This document shows positions 23,617-33,671 of a stretch of DNA of 64,000 nt, in pieces. Position 1 is the first letter of the stretch. Each line of letters starts with the position of its first letter. The position numbers were made by a program, and so were the translations under genes. Below the pieces are notes generated by a model, which ran no database searches, was not told the origin of the DNA, and saw only the letters and a list, made by a program, of their open reading frames with translations. The DNA comes from Herbiconiux sp. (GTDB lineage: Bacteria > Actinomycetota > Actinomycetes > Actinomycetales > Microbacteriaceae): assembly GCF_023264895.1 (NCBI RefSeq), contig NZ_JAHFUY010000022.1:18053-82052 (forward strand), read 5' to 3'.

Positions 23617-25248
23617 CTACTCGCCGGCGGGCGACGACTTCGCGGCGGCCTTGGCGCGCGGCTTCGAAGCGGCCTTCGCCTTGGCCGGGGCAGCGGACCC
23701 GCCCGATGCGGCGGGCGACGGGGCAGGAGCGTTGTCCGGCGACTCGGGTGCCGAGTCGGTGGCGGCCACACCGTTGACCGCAGCCGTGGCGGCGGGCTCC
23801 GACGAGTGCGAGCCGGGGAGCTCGGGGTTGCCGGGCGCCGCGCTCGACTTCGCGGTCGTGGGCGCCGCGGCTCCAGCAGGGACCGGAGTGCCGGCCGCCT
23901 TCACCGCAGGCGTCGACGCGGTGGCCGTGGAGACCTTCGGTCGCGCCGCGAACTCCTCGAACGCCGCACGCGGCTTCACGCGGGCCTCGAGCGACACGTT
24001 GTCGCGGCCGAGGAAGAAGTTGTGGATCCAGCCCCAGATGACGCGGATCTTGCGCTCCCACGACGGCATCGCGAGACCGTGGTAGCCGCGGTGCGCGAAC
24101 CAGGCCAGGAGACCCTTGAGCGCGATCTTGCCCGACTGGAACACGCCGATGCCGAGACCGAGGCCCGCGACCGCTCCCATGTTCTTGTGGACGTAGTCCT
24201 TGACGCCCTCGCCGCGGAGCGACGCCACGATGTTCTTCGAGAGCAGCTTGCCCTGGCGCACCGCGTGCTGGGCGTTGGGCACGCAGAAGCCGCCCACTCC
24301 GCCACCGGTGAGGTCGGGCACGGCCGCCACGTCGCCGGCGCCCCAGGCGCCCTCGACGATCCCGTCGTCGCCCTCGACCCGCAGGTCGGCGCGCACGCGC
24401 AGGCGCCCGCGCTCCTCGATCGGGAGGCCGTAGTGCTTGATGTCGGGGGTCGCCATGACACCGGCGGTCCAGATGATGACGTCGCTCTCGAACGACTCGC
24501 CGGTGGAGAGCTCCACCACGCCGTCGACGGCCGACTTGAGCTGCGTGTCGAGGTGCACCTGGGCCCCGCGCTCCGCGAGGTTGTTGATGACCCAGAGCGA
24601 GGTGGGCAGGCTCACCTCCGGCATGATCCGGCCCATGGCCTCGATCAGGTGGAAGTGGGTGTCTTCGAACGCGATCTCGGGGTAGCTCTTGATGAGCGCC
24701 GAGACGAACGAGCGGAGCTCGGCGAAGACCTCGATGCCGGCGAAGCCGCCACCGACCACGACGACCGTGAGCAGGCGCGTGCGCTCCGGCCCGGGAGGCA
24801 TCGTGGCGGCCTTGTCGAAGTTCGTGAGGATGCGGTCGCGGATGGCGGTCGCCTCCTCGATCGTCTTCAGCCCGATCGCGTTGTCGGCGACACCCGGGAT
24901 CGGGAACGTGCGCGACACGGCACCGGCCGTGACGACGATCTGGTCGTACGACTCCTCCCACGGCTCACCGAGCTCGGGGGTGATCGTGGCGGTCTTCGCG
25001 GCGTGGTCGACAGCGGTGACCTTCGCGGCGACGACGCGCGTCTTCTTGAGGTGACGGCGGAGACCGACCACGGCGTGACGCGGCTCGATCGACCCGGCGG
25101 CCACCTCGGGGAGGAAGGGCTGGTACGTCATGTACGGCAGCGGGTCGACGACCGTGACCTCGGCCTCGCCGGAACGGAGCCATTTCTCGAGCTTCCACGC
25201 GGTGTAGAAACCGGCGTAGCCGCCGCCGACGATCAGAATTTTGGGCAC
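23617..25248 (-). CDS. ndh: Type II NADH dehydrogenase (NDH-2) with long Ala/Pro/Lys tail
   Basis: Single-subunit respiratory NADH:quinone oxidoreductase of 543 residues. FAD site VGGGYAGF (7-14), the YQPFLPEVAAG stretch (42-52), NADH site VVVGGGFAGIE (163-173), the GAGDVAAVPD flavin motif and the C-terminal membrane-associating amphipathic region (AWFAHRGYHGL and after) are present. Residues from about 445 to 543 form a disordered Ala/Pro/Ser tail ending in KPRAKAAAKSS, absent from most NDH-2 proteins, which are about 430-460 residues long. Starts with GTG; GAGGAG lies eleven bases upstream. Confidence 0.92.
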   Translation of the reverse strand: MPKILIVGGGYAGFYTAWKLEKWLRSGEAEVTVVDPLPYMTYQPFLPEVAAGSIEPRHAVVGLRRHLKKTRVVAAKVTAVDHAAKTATITPELGEPWEESYDQIVVTAGAVSRTFPIPGVADNAIGLKTIEEATAIRDRILTNFDKAATMPPGPERTRLLTVVVVGGGFAGIEVFAELRSFVSALIKSYPEIAFEDTHFHLIEAMGRIMPEVSLPTSLWVINNLAERGAQVHLDTQLKSAVDGVVELSTGESFESDVIIWTAGVMATPDIKHYGLPIEERGRLRVRADLRVEGDDGIVEGAWGAGDVAAVPDLTGGGVGGFCVPNAQHAVRQGKLLSKNIVASLRGEGVKDYVHKNMGAVAGLGLGIGVFQSGKIALKGLLAWFAHRGYHGLAMPSWERKIRVIWGWIHNFFLGRDNVSLEARVKPRAAFEEFAARPKVSTATASTPAVKAAGTPVPAGAAAPTTAKSSAAPGNPELPGSHSSEPAATAAVNGVAATDSAPESPDNAPAPSPAASGGSAAPAKAKAASKPRAKAAAKSSPAGE

Positions 25249-25289
25249 GATGAAACGATCTCCTCAGTACAGGGCCTGCGTACAGGCTA

Positions 25290-26582
25290 CTACTTGCGGA
25301 GCAGCCCCCTGAAATGCGAGACGGCCCCCAGAGCGAACGTCGCCATCAAGATGAGGAACCCGAGCAGGAGCCCCAGCGGCACCGCCCAGTGGATCAAATT
25401 GTACACCCCGGCGCCGGACGAGCCCGTGGGGCCCGCCGCCCCTGGGCCGCCCGTGCCGGGCGATCCCGAACTCGGGTCGGCCGACGGCGCCGGGATGACG
25501 AGGGTCTCGAGCGACGTCGTGCTCGAGGAGGGCCGGTAGGTCGCGATCCACGCCGCGAGGTCGCCGATGGGATTCGCGGCCACGGGCTCGACCGCGGTCG
25601 TCATCGCCGACGCCGCATCGATGAGTCCGTACCCGTAGATAGGCCCCGGCACCGGATCGCCCTTCGGCGTCGCGGTCGCGATGATGCGGTTGATGACATT
25701 GGCCGCGTCGAGCTCCGGGTAGGCCGAGCGCACGAGCGCCGCGAGCCCGCTCACGATCGGCGCCGCCCCCGAGGTGCCGCCCCAGAGCACGTGACCCCCG
25801 CCGGGCACGACTCCCACGAGCTGCTCGCTCGGGGCCGCCACGGCGATCGTGATGCCCTGCGAGGAGGAGTCGAGGCTCGCGTTCCCCGCCTCGTCGACAC
25901 CCGCCACGGTCACGACGCCCGGGATGGTGGCGGGAGCACCGACCTCGGTGGTGCCGCTCCCCCGATTGCCGGCGGCCGCGACGACCACGACGTCGTTGTC
26001 GAAGGCGTAGGAGAACGCGTCGTCCCAGCTCTCGGGCCAGTCGAGGCTGTTGCGGGTGAGCGACATGTTGATGACGTCGGCGCCGTGGTCGACGGCCCAG
26101 CGCACGGCTTCGGCGATCTGCTCGTCCGAGCCCACGGAGCCCTCACCGAGGTCGACCGAGATCGACAGCAGCGACGCCTCCGGTGCGACGCCGATCACTC
26201 CGCTGCCGAAGGACGTGCCACGGCCCGCGATGAGCGAGGCCACCATGGTGCCGTGCTCGGGGCTCTCCCCCACCGGCGTCTGCCCGTCGGGCGAGCCCGC
26301 ACCCGAGAAGTCGGCGCCGTCGACCACGGCGCCCTGGAGTTCGCGCACGCTGCCGTCGATGCCGGTGTCGATCACCGCGACCGTGGCGCCCTCGCCCTCG
26401 GTGGTGTCCCAGGCCTGACGGAAGCCGTAGTCGGCGAGCCAGTACTCCAGGTCGCGGATCGAGTCGGCGCGCGCCGCGTCGAGACCGCCCACGGGCGCGA
26501 CGACGCCCACGAGCACCATCGTGGAGGCAGCCGCCGCGGCGAACGCGGTGACCCTCACACGGCCGAGCCGGCGGATGCCCAT
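25290..26582 (-). CDS. S8 family serine protease (subtilase) with C-terminal membrane anchor
   Basis: Secreted, anchored subtilase of 430 residues. Signal peptide about 1-39 (RADS end), catalytic D72 in VIDTGID, H110 in EHGTMVAS, oxyanion N206 in AAAGN and catalytic S271 in WGGTSGAAP. A Ser/Pro/Gly-rich stalk (about 370-400) precedes one helix near 405-425 and a basic end (FRGLLRK), the layout of mycosins. No ESX/T7SS genes are near. It starts in a TGATG overlap with the DUF501 gene and thus belongs to the enolase-ftsB transcript, in the place where many actinobacteria carry ppx. Confidence 0.92.
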   Translation of the reverse strand: MGIRRLGRVRVTAFAAAAASTMVLVGVVAPVGGLDAARADSIRDLEYWLADYGFRQAWDTTEGEGATVAVIDTGIDGSVRELQGAVVDGADFSGAGSPDGQTPVGESPEHGTMVASLIAGRGTSFGSGVIGVAPEASLLSISVDLGEGSVGSDEQIAEAVRWAVDHGADVINMSLTRNSLDWPESWDDAFSYAFDNDVVVVAAAGNRGSGTTEVGAPATIPGVVTVAGVDEAGNASLDSSSQGITIAVAAPSEQLVGVVPGGGHVLWGGTSGAAPIVSGLAALVRSAYPELDAANVINRIIATATPKGDPVPGPIYGYGLIDAASAMTTAVEPVAANPIGDLAAWIATYRPSSSTTSLETLVIPAPSADPSSGSPGTGGPGAAGPTGSSGAGVYNLIHWAVPLGLLLGFLILMATFALGAVSHFRGLLRK

Positions 26583-27097
26583 CAGGGCTCGATCGCGTAG
26601 TCGACGCACTCGCACACGGTCGGCGACCAGTCGCCGCGCTCGAGCGCGAGGTCGCCGATCGGGTTCACCCCGGGGCCGGCCGCGAGCGCGTGCGCGGCGA
26701 GGGCGTGCAGGCACTTGACCCGCACGGGCATGCCGCCGGCCGAGATGCCGGCGATCTCGGGCACCTCGCCGAACTCCGCGCGGTCGGCGAGGTAGGCGGC
26801 GTGGGCCGCGTGGTAGGCGGCCGACAGCTCCTCGTCGCCCAGCGCATCCTGGAGCTCGACCATGATGTGGTCGGCCTCGAGGTCGCTCATGGCCGCCGTG
26901 GCAGCCGGATGCGACAGGTAGTAGAGGGTGGGGAACGGGGTGCCGTCGGCGAGCCTCGGCGCCGTTGCCACGACGGTGGGGTTGCCGCACACGCAGCGCG
27001 CGGCGATGCCGAGCACGTTCCGCACCGGTCGCCCGAGCTGGGCGGAGGCCACGGCGATGTCGTGCTCCGTCGCCGGCTCGAAGGGCGGGGTGGTCAT
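26582..27097 (-). CDS. DUF501 domain protein
   Basis: Protein of 171 residues matching the DUF501 family (mycobacterial Rv1025 type), always found beside the FtsB/DivIC-like gene after enolase. Conserved Cys residues are seen in RCVCGNP (34-40), KCLHALAAH and VCECVD near the end, suggesting a metal or redox site; the Pro-Thr-Leu-Tyr-Tyr-Leu stretch is typical. Function unknown. Overlaps ftsB by four bases and the subtilase by one. Confidence 0.9.
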   Translation of the reverse strand: MTTPPFEPATEHDIAVASAQLGRPVRNVLGIAARCVCGNPTVVATAPRLADGTPFPTLYYLSHPAATAAMSDLEADHIMVELQDALGDEELSAAYHAAHAAYLADRAEFGEVPEIAGISAGGMPVRVKCLHALAAHALAAGPGVNPIGDLALERGDWSPTVCECVDYAIEP

Positions 27098-27654
27098 GGG
27101 GTGAGTCCGTTCGCGTCGAGTTCGGCGGGCGTGGCATCCGAGAGCCCCGCGGTCATGCCGGAGGCGAAGAGCGATGAGAGCCAGTCGACCTCGGTGGTGC
27201 TGATGGTGTCGCTGACGCCGCTCGTGGTCTGCTCCGGCTGCTGCTGGTCGTCGATCACGAGGAAGCTCGTCTCGCCGGGCATGACGTAGTAGAGCCGGTC
27301 GCGCGCCTCGGCCTTGATGTAGGCCGGGTCGCTCCAGCGGGCGATCTCGCTCGTGAGGTCGTCGTTCTCCTCGACCCGCGCATCCACCGCCGCCTGCAGG
27401 GCCGCGAGCTCCTGCCGCTGCTCCACGTAGACGCGGAGGCCGGGAGCGATGATGACGACGAACATCACGATGACCACGAACATCAGCACCGTGAAGCCGG
27501 AGAAACGGATGCTGCGGAGCCAGCCCGCACCCGCCGCGCCGCCTGAGCCAGCACCGCCTGATCCGGCACCGCCTGAGCCCGAGACGGACTGCGGCAGCGC
27601 CACCGGCACCCGGGCTGCCCGAGGGGAGCCCGCTGCCGGTGGTCGCTGCCGCAT
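27094..27654 (-). CDS. ftsB: Septum formation initiator FtsB/DivIC family protein
   Basis: Bitopic cell-division protein of 186 residues. A cytoplasmic tail with Gly-Ser-Ala repeats (GSGGAGSGGAGSGGA, about 26-40) is followed by one helix (about 51-71) and a coiled coil (VEQRQELAALQAAV, then RVEENDDLTSEIARW), then the conserved DPAYIKAEARDRLYYVMPGE stretch. FtsB pairs with FtsL and FtsQ at the septum. The C-terminal 50 residues are specific to this protein. 23 bases downstream of enolase. Confidence 0.92.
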   Translation of the reverse strand: MRQRPPAAGSPRAARVPVALPQSVSGSGGAGSGGAGSGGAAGAGWLRSIRFSGFTVLMFVVIVMFVVIIAPGLRVYVEQRQELAALQAAVDARVEENDDLTSEIARWSDPAYIKAEARDRLYYVMPGETSFLVIDDQQQPEQTTSGVSDTISTTEVDWLSSLFASGMTAGLSDATPAELDANGLTP

Positions 27655-27677
27655 GAAACTGCCTTCGATCGGATCTC

Positions 27678-29649
<1,972 letters not shown>

Positions 29650-29653
<4 letters not shown>

Positions 29654-30105
29654 CGCGACTCGAGACTGTCGTTGAAGGCACCGAGCAGCTGCACGAACCG
29701 GCGCACGTCGTCGTCGCTCCAGTCGTCGAGCACGCCGGCGTAGGCGGACTGCACCTCGTGCCGGATGTCGGCCATGCGCTGGAGGGTGGCGGCCGTGGGC
29801 TCGTAGAGGCTCGCGCGGCCGTCGGCCGGATCCGGCACGCTCGTGACGAAACCGAGGTCTTTCAGCAGTCTGAGGTGGCGGCTCACGACGCTCTTGTCCA
29901 TGCCGATGTGCGCCACGATCGCACCCGGCGCCACGGGCGCGTTCTTCACGATGTGGCGCAGCACCCAGAAGCCGGAGGGCGGGAGCTCCGGGGAGAAGCG
30001 GGCGGCGTTCTCGAGCAGGAACGCCCGCGTCGCACGCACGATCCGGGCCATCTCGCCCTCCACGGCGAGAATGGCCTCGGTTCGGTCCTCGGAGCTCACA
30101 CCCAC
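29650..30105 (-). CDS. MarR family regulator
   Basis: Winged-helix regulator of 151 residues: recognition region VAHIGMDKSVVSRHLRLLKDLGFVTSV (64-90) and wing with the DPADGRAS motif, typical of drug-sensing MarR proteins. GTG start, four bases after the efflux pump stop; a second in-frame GTG two codons on is possible. The operator at 31845-31890 is the natural candidate target. Confidence 0.9.
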
Positions 30106-30109
30106 AAGG

Positions 30110-31825
30110 CTAGCGGGAGCGGTCAGCGGTCTCGGCCTCCTCGTTCGCGGGCCCGGCCTCCTCGTTCGCGGCCCCGGCCTCCGACTCGGCGTCCTCCAGC
30201 GGGATGCCCTCGGTGTCGGCGGCGACCTCGGCCCCCGAGACGGCCACCATGATCGACGCCGCCTTCTCCTGCTCGGCGATCTGCTCGGCCGAGGTCTTCG
30301 TGCCGAGGGCGCGGTTCGGCAGCAGCGCGATCGCGATGATCGAGATCACGGCGAGCGGCACGGCGATGAGGAACACGTCGGCCACCGCCTCGCCGTAGGC
30401 CGACTCCACGAGGATGCGGACGGGCTCCGGCAGCGTGCTGAGATCCGGGATCGCACCGCTCGAGAGCCCCCCGGTCTGCGAGGGGTCGATGCCGAGCTTC
30501 GCGAGGCCGTCGGCCACGAGGGAGGTGATGCGGCTGCCGAGCACGGCGCCCATGACGCTCACGCCGATGGTTCCACCGAGGCTCCGGAAGAACGCCACCG
30601 AGGCGCTCGCGGTGCCGATCTGCCGCGGGTCGACGGCGTTCTGCACGATCAGCACGAGGTTCTGCATGACCATGCCGACGCCCGCGCCCATCACGAACAT
30701 GTAGACGAAGACGAGTGCGAAGCTCGTGTCGTAGCGGATGGTGCCCATGAGGGCGAGGCCGATGGTGAGCAGCACCGATCCGGTCACCATGTAGCGCTTC
30801 CACTTGCCGGTGCGGCTGATGACCTGACCGATGACGATCGAGGAGACCAGCACGCCGGCGATCATCGGGATCGTGTAGATGCCGGACTCGGTGGGGGTCT
30901 TGCCGCGGGCGAGCTGCATGTACTGGCTGAGGAACACGCTCGTGCCGAACATCGCCACGCCCACCGAGATGCTCGCTACGACGGCGAGCCAGAAGGTGCG
31001 GTTCTTGAACAGCCCCATCGGGATGATGGGCTCCTTGACCTTGAGCTCGGTGAGCACCGCGAGACCGAGCAGCACGACGGCACCGACGACCATGAGGATG
31101 CTCGTGGCGGAGAGCCACTCGAAGTCGCTGCCGGCGAGGGTCACCCAGATCAGCAGCAGCGAGACGCCGGCCGCGATGAGGGCGGCGCCGAGGTAGTCGA
31201 TGCGCACCTTGCGCTTGTGCGTGGGGATGTGGAGGGTGCGCTGCAGCACGACGATGGCCGCGATGGCGAACGGCACGGCGATGTAGAAGTTCCATCGCCA
31301 GCCGATCGAGTCGGTGATGACGCCGCCGAGCAGGGGGCCGCCGACCGTGGCCACGGCCATGACGGCACCGAGCAGGCCCATGTAGCGGCCGCGCTCGCGT
31401 GGCGGGATGATGTCGGCCATCACGACCTGCACGAGGGCGGTGAGGCCACCGGCGCCGAGACCCTGCAGCACGCGGAAGAAGATGAGCATCTCGGTGTTCT
31501 GCGCGAGCCCGGCGAGGCCGGAGCCGACGATGAAGATGAGCAGCGAGAGCTGGATGAGCAGCTTGCGGTTGGTGAGGTCGGCGAGCTTGCCCCAGATGGG
31601 CGTCGACACGGTCGTGGCCAGGAGGGTCGAGGTGACCACCCAGGTGAAGCCGGCCTGGGTGCCGCCCAGGTCGCCGATGATCTTCGGCAGCGAGCTCGAC
31701 ACGACGGTGCTCGCGAGCATCGCCACGAACATGCCGAGCAGGAGGCCCGACAGCGGCACCAGCACCCGGCGGCGCGACGCGGCGTCGGCGGTCTGCGCCG
31801 GCGCTTCAGAGGTTTTCAGGGACAC
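30110..31825 (-). CDS. DHA2-type multidrug efflux MFS (EmrB/QacA, 14 helices)
   Basis: Proton-coupled exporter of 571 residues. Hydrophobic segments fit 14 helices; motif A is seen as GKLADLTNRK, and motif C as GPLLGGVITDSIGWRWNFYI after helix 5. The C-terminal tail has an ANEEAGPANEEAE-type acidic repeat. The GTG at 31823-31825 is chosen because GGAG lies four bases upstream and because the frame's earlier TTG sits inside the operator. It is the first gene of pump-MarR-TetR. Substrate unknown; family members export dyes, biocides and antibiotics. Confidence 0.92.
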   Translation of the reverse strand: MSLKTSEAPAQTADAASRRRVLVPLSGLLLGMFVAMLASTVVSSSLPKIIGDLGGTQAGFTWVVTSTLLATTVSTPIWGKLADLTNRKLLIQLSLLIFIVGSGLAGLAQNTEMLIFFRVLQGLGAGGLTALVQVVMADIIPPRERGRYMGLLGAVMAVATVGGPLLGGVITDSIGWRWNFYIAVPFAIAAIVVLQRTLHIPTHKRKVRIDYLGAALIAAGVSLLLIWVTLAGSDFEWLSATSILMVVGAVVLLGLAVLTELKVKEPIIPMGLFKNRTFWLAVVASISVGVAMFGTSVFLSQYMQLARGKTPTESGIYTIPMIAGVLVSSIVIGQVISRTGKWKRYMVTGSVLLTIGLALMGTIRYDTSFALVFVYMFVMGAGVGMVMQNLVLIVQNAVDPRQIGTASASVAFFRSLGGTIGVSVMGAVLGSRITSLVADGLAKLGIDPSQTGGLSSGAIPDLSTLPEPVRILVESAYGEAVADVFLIAVPLAVISIIAIALLPNRALGTKTSAEQIAEQEKAASIMVAVSGAEVAADTEGIPLEDAESEAGAANEEAGPANEEAETADRSR

Positions 31826-31844
31826 CGTTCTCCAAACAGTAGAA

Positions 31845-31890
31845 AGTTGATCGACGTCAACTATACCCCTTTGGTTGACGTCGATCAACT
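31845..31890. promoter_or_regulatory. Large palindromic operator of the DHA2 efflux operon
   Basis: Perfect inverted repeat: 17-bp arms AGTTGATCGACGTCAAC (31845-31861) and its inverse (31874-31890) with a 12-base spacer. Each arm contains TTGA-N6-TCAA, a MarR-like half-palindrome, so two dimers could bind. One arm covers the -35, the other the -10 and start of transcription. Confidence 0.85.
31860..31888 (-). promoter_or_regulatory. Promoter of the DHA2 efflux operon
   Basis: Minus strand: -35 TTGATC (31883-31888), 17-base spacer, -10 TATAGT (31860-31865). The predicted transcript starts near 31853, giving a leader of about 28 bases with GGAG before the GTG. Confidence 0.75.
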
Positions 31891-31915
31891 AATTACTGCA
31901 GAGACTGCAACTTTT

Positions 31916-33139
31916 CTACTCGCCGATGGAGATGGCCTCCGCCTCGACCAGCTCGCTCTCCTCCTCGTGGTCGACGTGCGCGATGGCGCGGTGGCCGACG
32001 ACGATGATGAGCGAGGCGATCACGACGGATCCGGCTGCCACGTAGAAGGGGGTCGCCGCGGTGAAGGCGCCCGCGATGACCGAGGCGAGCGGCGGGGCGG
32101 CGGCCCCACCGAGGAACCGCACGGCCGAGTAGGCGGAGGATGCCACGGGCCTCGGCAGATCCGTCGCCGCCATGACCGACTCGGTGAGCACGGTGTTCAT
32201 CACGCCGAGCAGCGCACCGCCGACGATGACGCAGGTGATGAGCCCACCCGTGCTCTGCACGAGGAGGCCGGCGGCCACGAGGTCGGCGCCGAGCAGGAGG
32301 AGCACCGTCCAGAGCACGCGCGTGCGCGGGAGCCGCCGGGTGAGCAGCGGCGCTGCCCAGACCGAGGTGACCGCGACGGCGAGCCCCCAGCCGAAGAAGG
32401 TGAGACCGAGCCCCATCTCGTCGAGCCCGAGCGGGAAGGGCGTGTAGGCCAGGAGGATGAAGAAGCCGATGTTGTAGAACAGGGCGGCGACGGCGAGGAT
32501 GGCAAGCGCCGGCCGGGTGAGCGCCTTGAAGGGGGCCGAGACCGGGCTCGGCACGGGCTTCTCGGTGGGCTTATTCATGAGGGTGGCGATGGCGATGAAG
32601 CCCACGGCCATGAGCACGGAGGTGCCGAAGAACGGCCCGCGCCAGCTGATGGAGCCGAGGAGCCCGCCGAGCAGCGGTCCGATCGCGATGCCGAGACCGA
32701 GGGCGGCCTCGTAGAGGATGATCGCCGAGCTCGCTCCCCCGCTGGCCGCGCCCACGATGGTGGCGAGCGCCGTGGAGATGAAGAGCGCGTTGCCGAGGCC
32801 CCAGCCGGCGCGGAACCCGATGACCTCCTCGACCGTGCCCGAGAGGCCCGCCGCGAGGGCGAAGGCCACGATGAGCGCGAGGCCGATGAGGAGGGTCGTG
32901 CGGGCGCCGATGCGGGTCGAGAGCCAGCTCGTGAAGAGCATCGCCGCGCCCGTGATGAGGAGGTAGCTCGTGAAGAGCAGGCTCGTCTGGGTCTGGGTGG
33001 CCTCGAGGCTGTCGGCGATGGCCGGGAGGATGGGGTCGACGAGACCGATGCCCATGAAGGCGATGACGCAGGCGAAGGCGACTGCCCAGACGGCCTTGGG
33101 CCGGTGGAGGATGCTGTTGCTGCCGGTCTTTCCGCTCAT
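31916..33139 (-). CDS. DHA1-type drug efflux MFS (12 helices)
   Basis: Exporter of 407 residues with the DHA1 landmarks: GIGLVDPILPAIADSL in helix 1, motif A-like STRIGARTTLLIG after helix 2, GAGWGLG-like RAGWGLGNA in helix 4, and motif C GIAIGPLLGGLLG in helix 5. Ends in an acidic tail. The ATG shares its first base with the MarR stop (TGATG), so regulator and pump are coupled. The downstream pump operon begins 26 bases after its stop. Confidence 0.92.
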   Translation of the reverse strand: MSGKTGSNSILHRPKAVWAVAFACVIAFMGIGLVDPILPAIADSLEATQTQTSLLFTSYLLITGAAMLFTSWLSTRIGARTTLLIGLALIVAFALAAGLSGTVEEVIGFRAGWGLGNALFISTALATIVGAASGGASSAIILYEAALGLGIAIGPLLGGLLGSISWRGPFFGTSVLMAVGFIAIATLMNKPTEKPVPSPVSAPFKALTRPALAILAVAALFYNIGFFILLAYTPFPLGLDEMGLGLTFFGWGLAVAVTSVWAAPLLTRRLPRTRVLWTVLLLLGADLVAAGLLVQSTGGLITCVIVGGALLGVMNTVLTESVMAATDLPRPVASSAYSAVRFLGGAAAPPLASVIAGAFTAATPFYVAAGSVVIASLIIVVGHRAIAHVDHEEESELVEAEAISIGE

Positions 33140-33636
33140 CACGCGGCCATCAGCGATCCGCCGCGCACGGACCCTGCCGTGGCGCTCTGCTCGGTGCACT
33201 CGTGCAGGAGGTCGAGCGCGCGGGTGATGACGTCGAGGTCGGCGGGGGCGAGGTCGTCGAAGAGCGGGGCGAGGGCGCCGCCGAGCCTCTCACGCCAGTC
33301 GGCGAGGGCCCGGATGCCCTTGGGGGCGAGGGCGATCTGCCAGGCACGGGCGTCGTCGACGTCGGCGATCCGGCGGATCCACTCGACCTCGTTGAGGTTG
33401 GCGACGATCTTCGACATGGCGGGCTGGCTCACGCGCGCCTGCTTGGCGAGTTCGCCGAGGCGCATCGGGCCGAAGGTGCTGAGCACGCTGAGCGTGCGCC
33501 AGGTCGCCGGCGAGACGCTCTGGCGGGTGGGGTCGTGGGTCGCCTCGGCGGCGATCCGGGTGAGGCGGTGCGTGACCGACATGAGGTCGGAGAGCAGAGC
33601 GGGGAGTTCGGGAGAGCTGCTGATCTGTGTGTTCAC
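33139..33636 (-). CDS. MarR family regulator of the DHA1 pump
   Basis: Regulator of 165 residues. Recognition helix region MRLGELAKQARVSQPAMSKIVANL (58-81) and wing DVDDARAW. First gene of a two-gene operon with the DHA1 exporter. The GTG start lies eight bases after TAAACT, with no ribosome site, and the promoter is buried in the palindrome 33644-33663, a clear autoregulation layout. Confidence 0.92.
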   Translation of the reverse strand: MNTQISSSPELPALLSDLMSVTHRLTRIAAEATHDPTRQSVSPATWRTLSVLSTFGPMRLGELAKQARVSQPAMSKIVANLNEVEWIRRIADVDDARAWQIALAPKGIRALADWRERLGGALAPLFDDLAPADLDVITRALDLLHECTEQSATAGSVRGGSLMAA

Positions 33637-33643
33637 GAGGATC

Positions 33644-33663
33644 TAGTTTACATGCATAAACTA
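33644..33663. promoter_or_regulatory. Operator/promoter of the MarR-DHA1 operon
   Basis: TAGTTTA-CATGCA-TAAACTA, perfect 7-bp arms with a 6-base spacer. The minus-strand -10 TAAACT (33645-33650) is part of one arm, so bound regulator would block polymerase. AT-rich against the surrounding GC. Confidence 0.75.
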
Positions 33664-33671
33664 TGTAGTGG

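Noticed and set aside
31826..31888. Upstream TTG start for the DHA2 pump
   Set aside because: It would place the operator and -10 inside the coding region; the GTG at 31825 has a proper ribosome site and a normal N-terminus.
29843..33646. A 1267-residue open frame antisense to the efflux operons
   Set aside because: It runs through the palindromic operators and both pump genes and has no recognisable domain.
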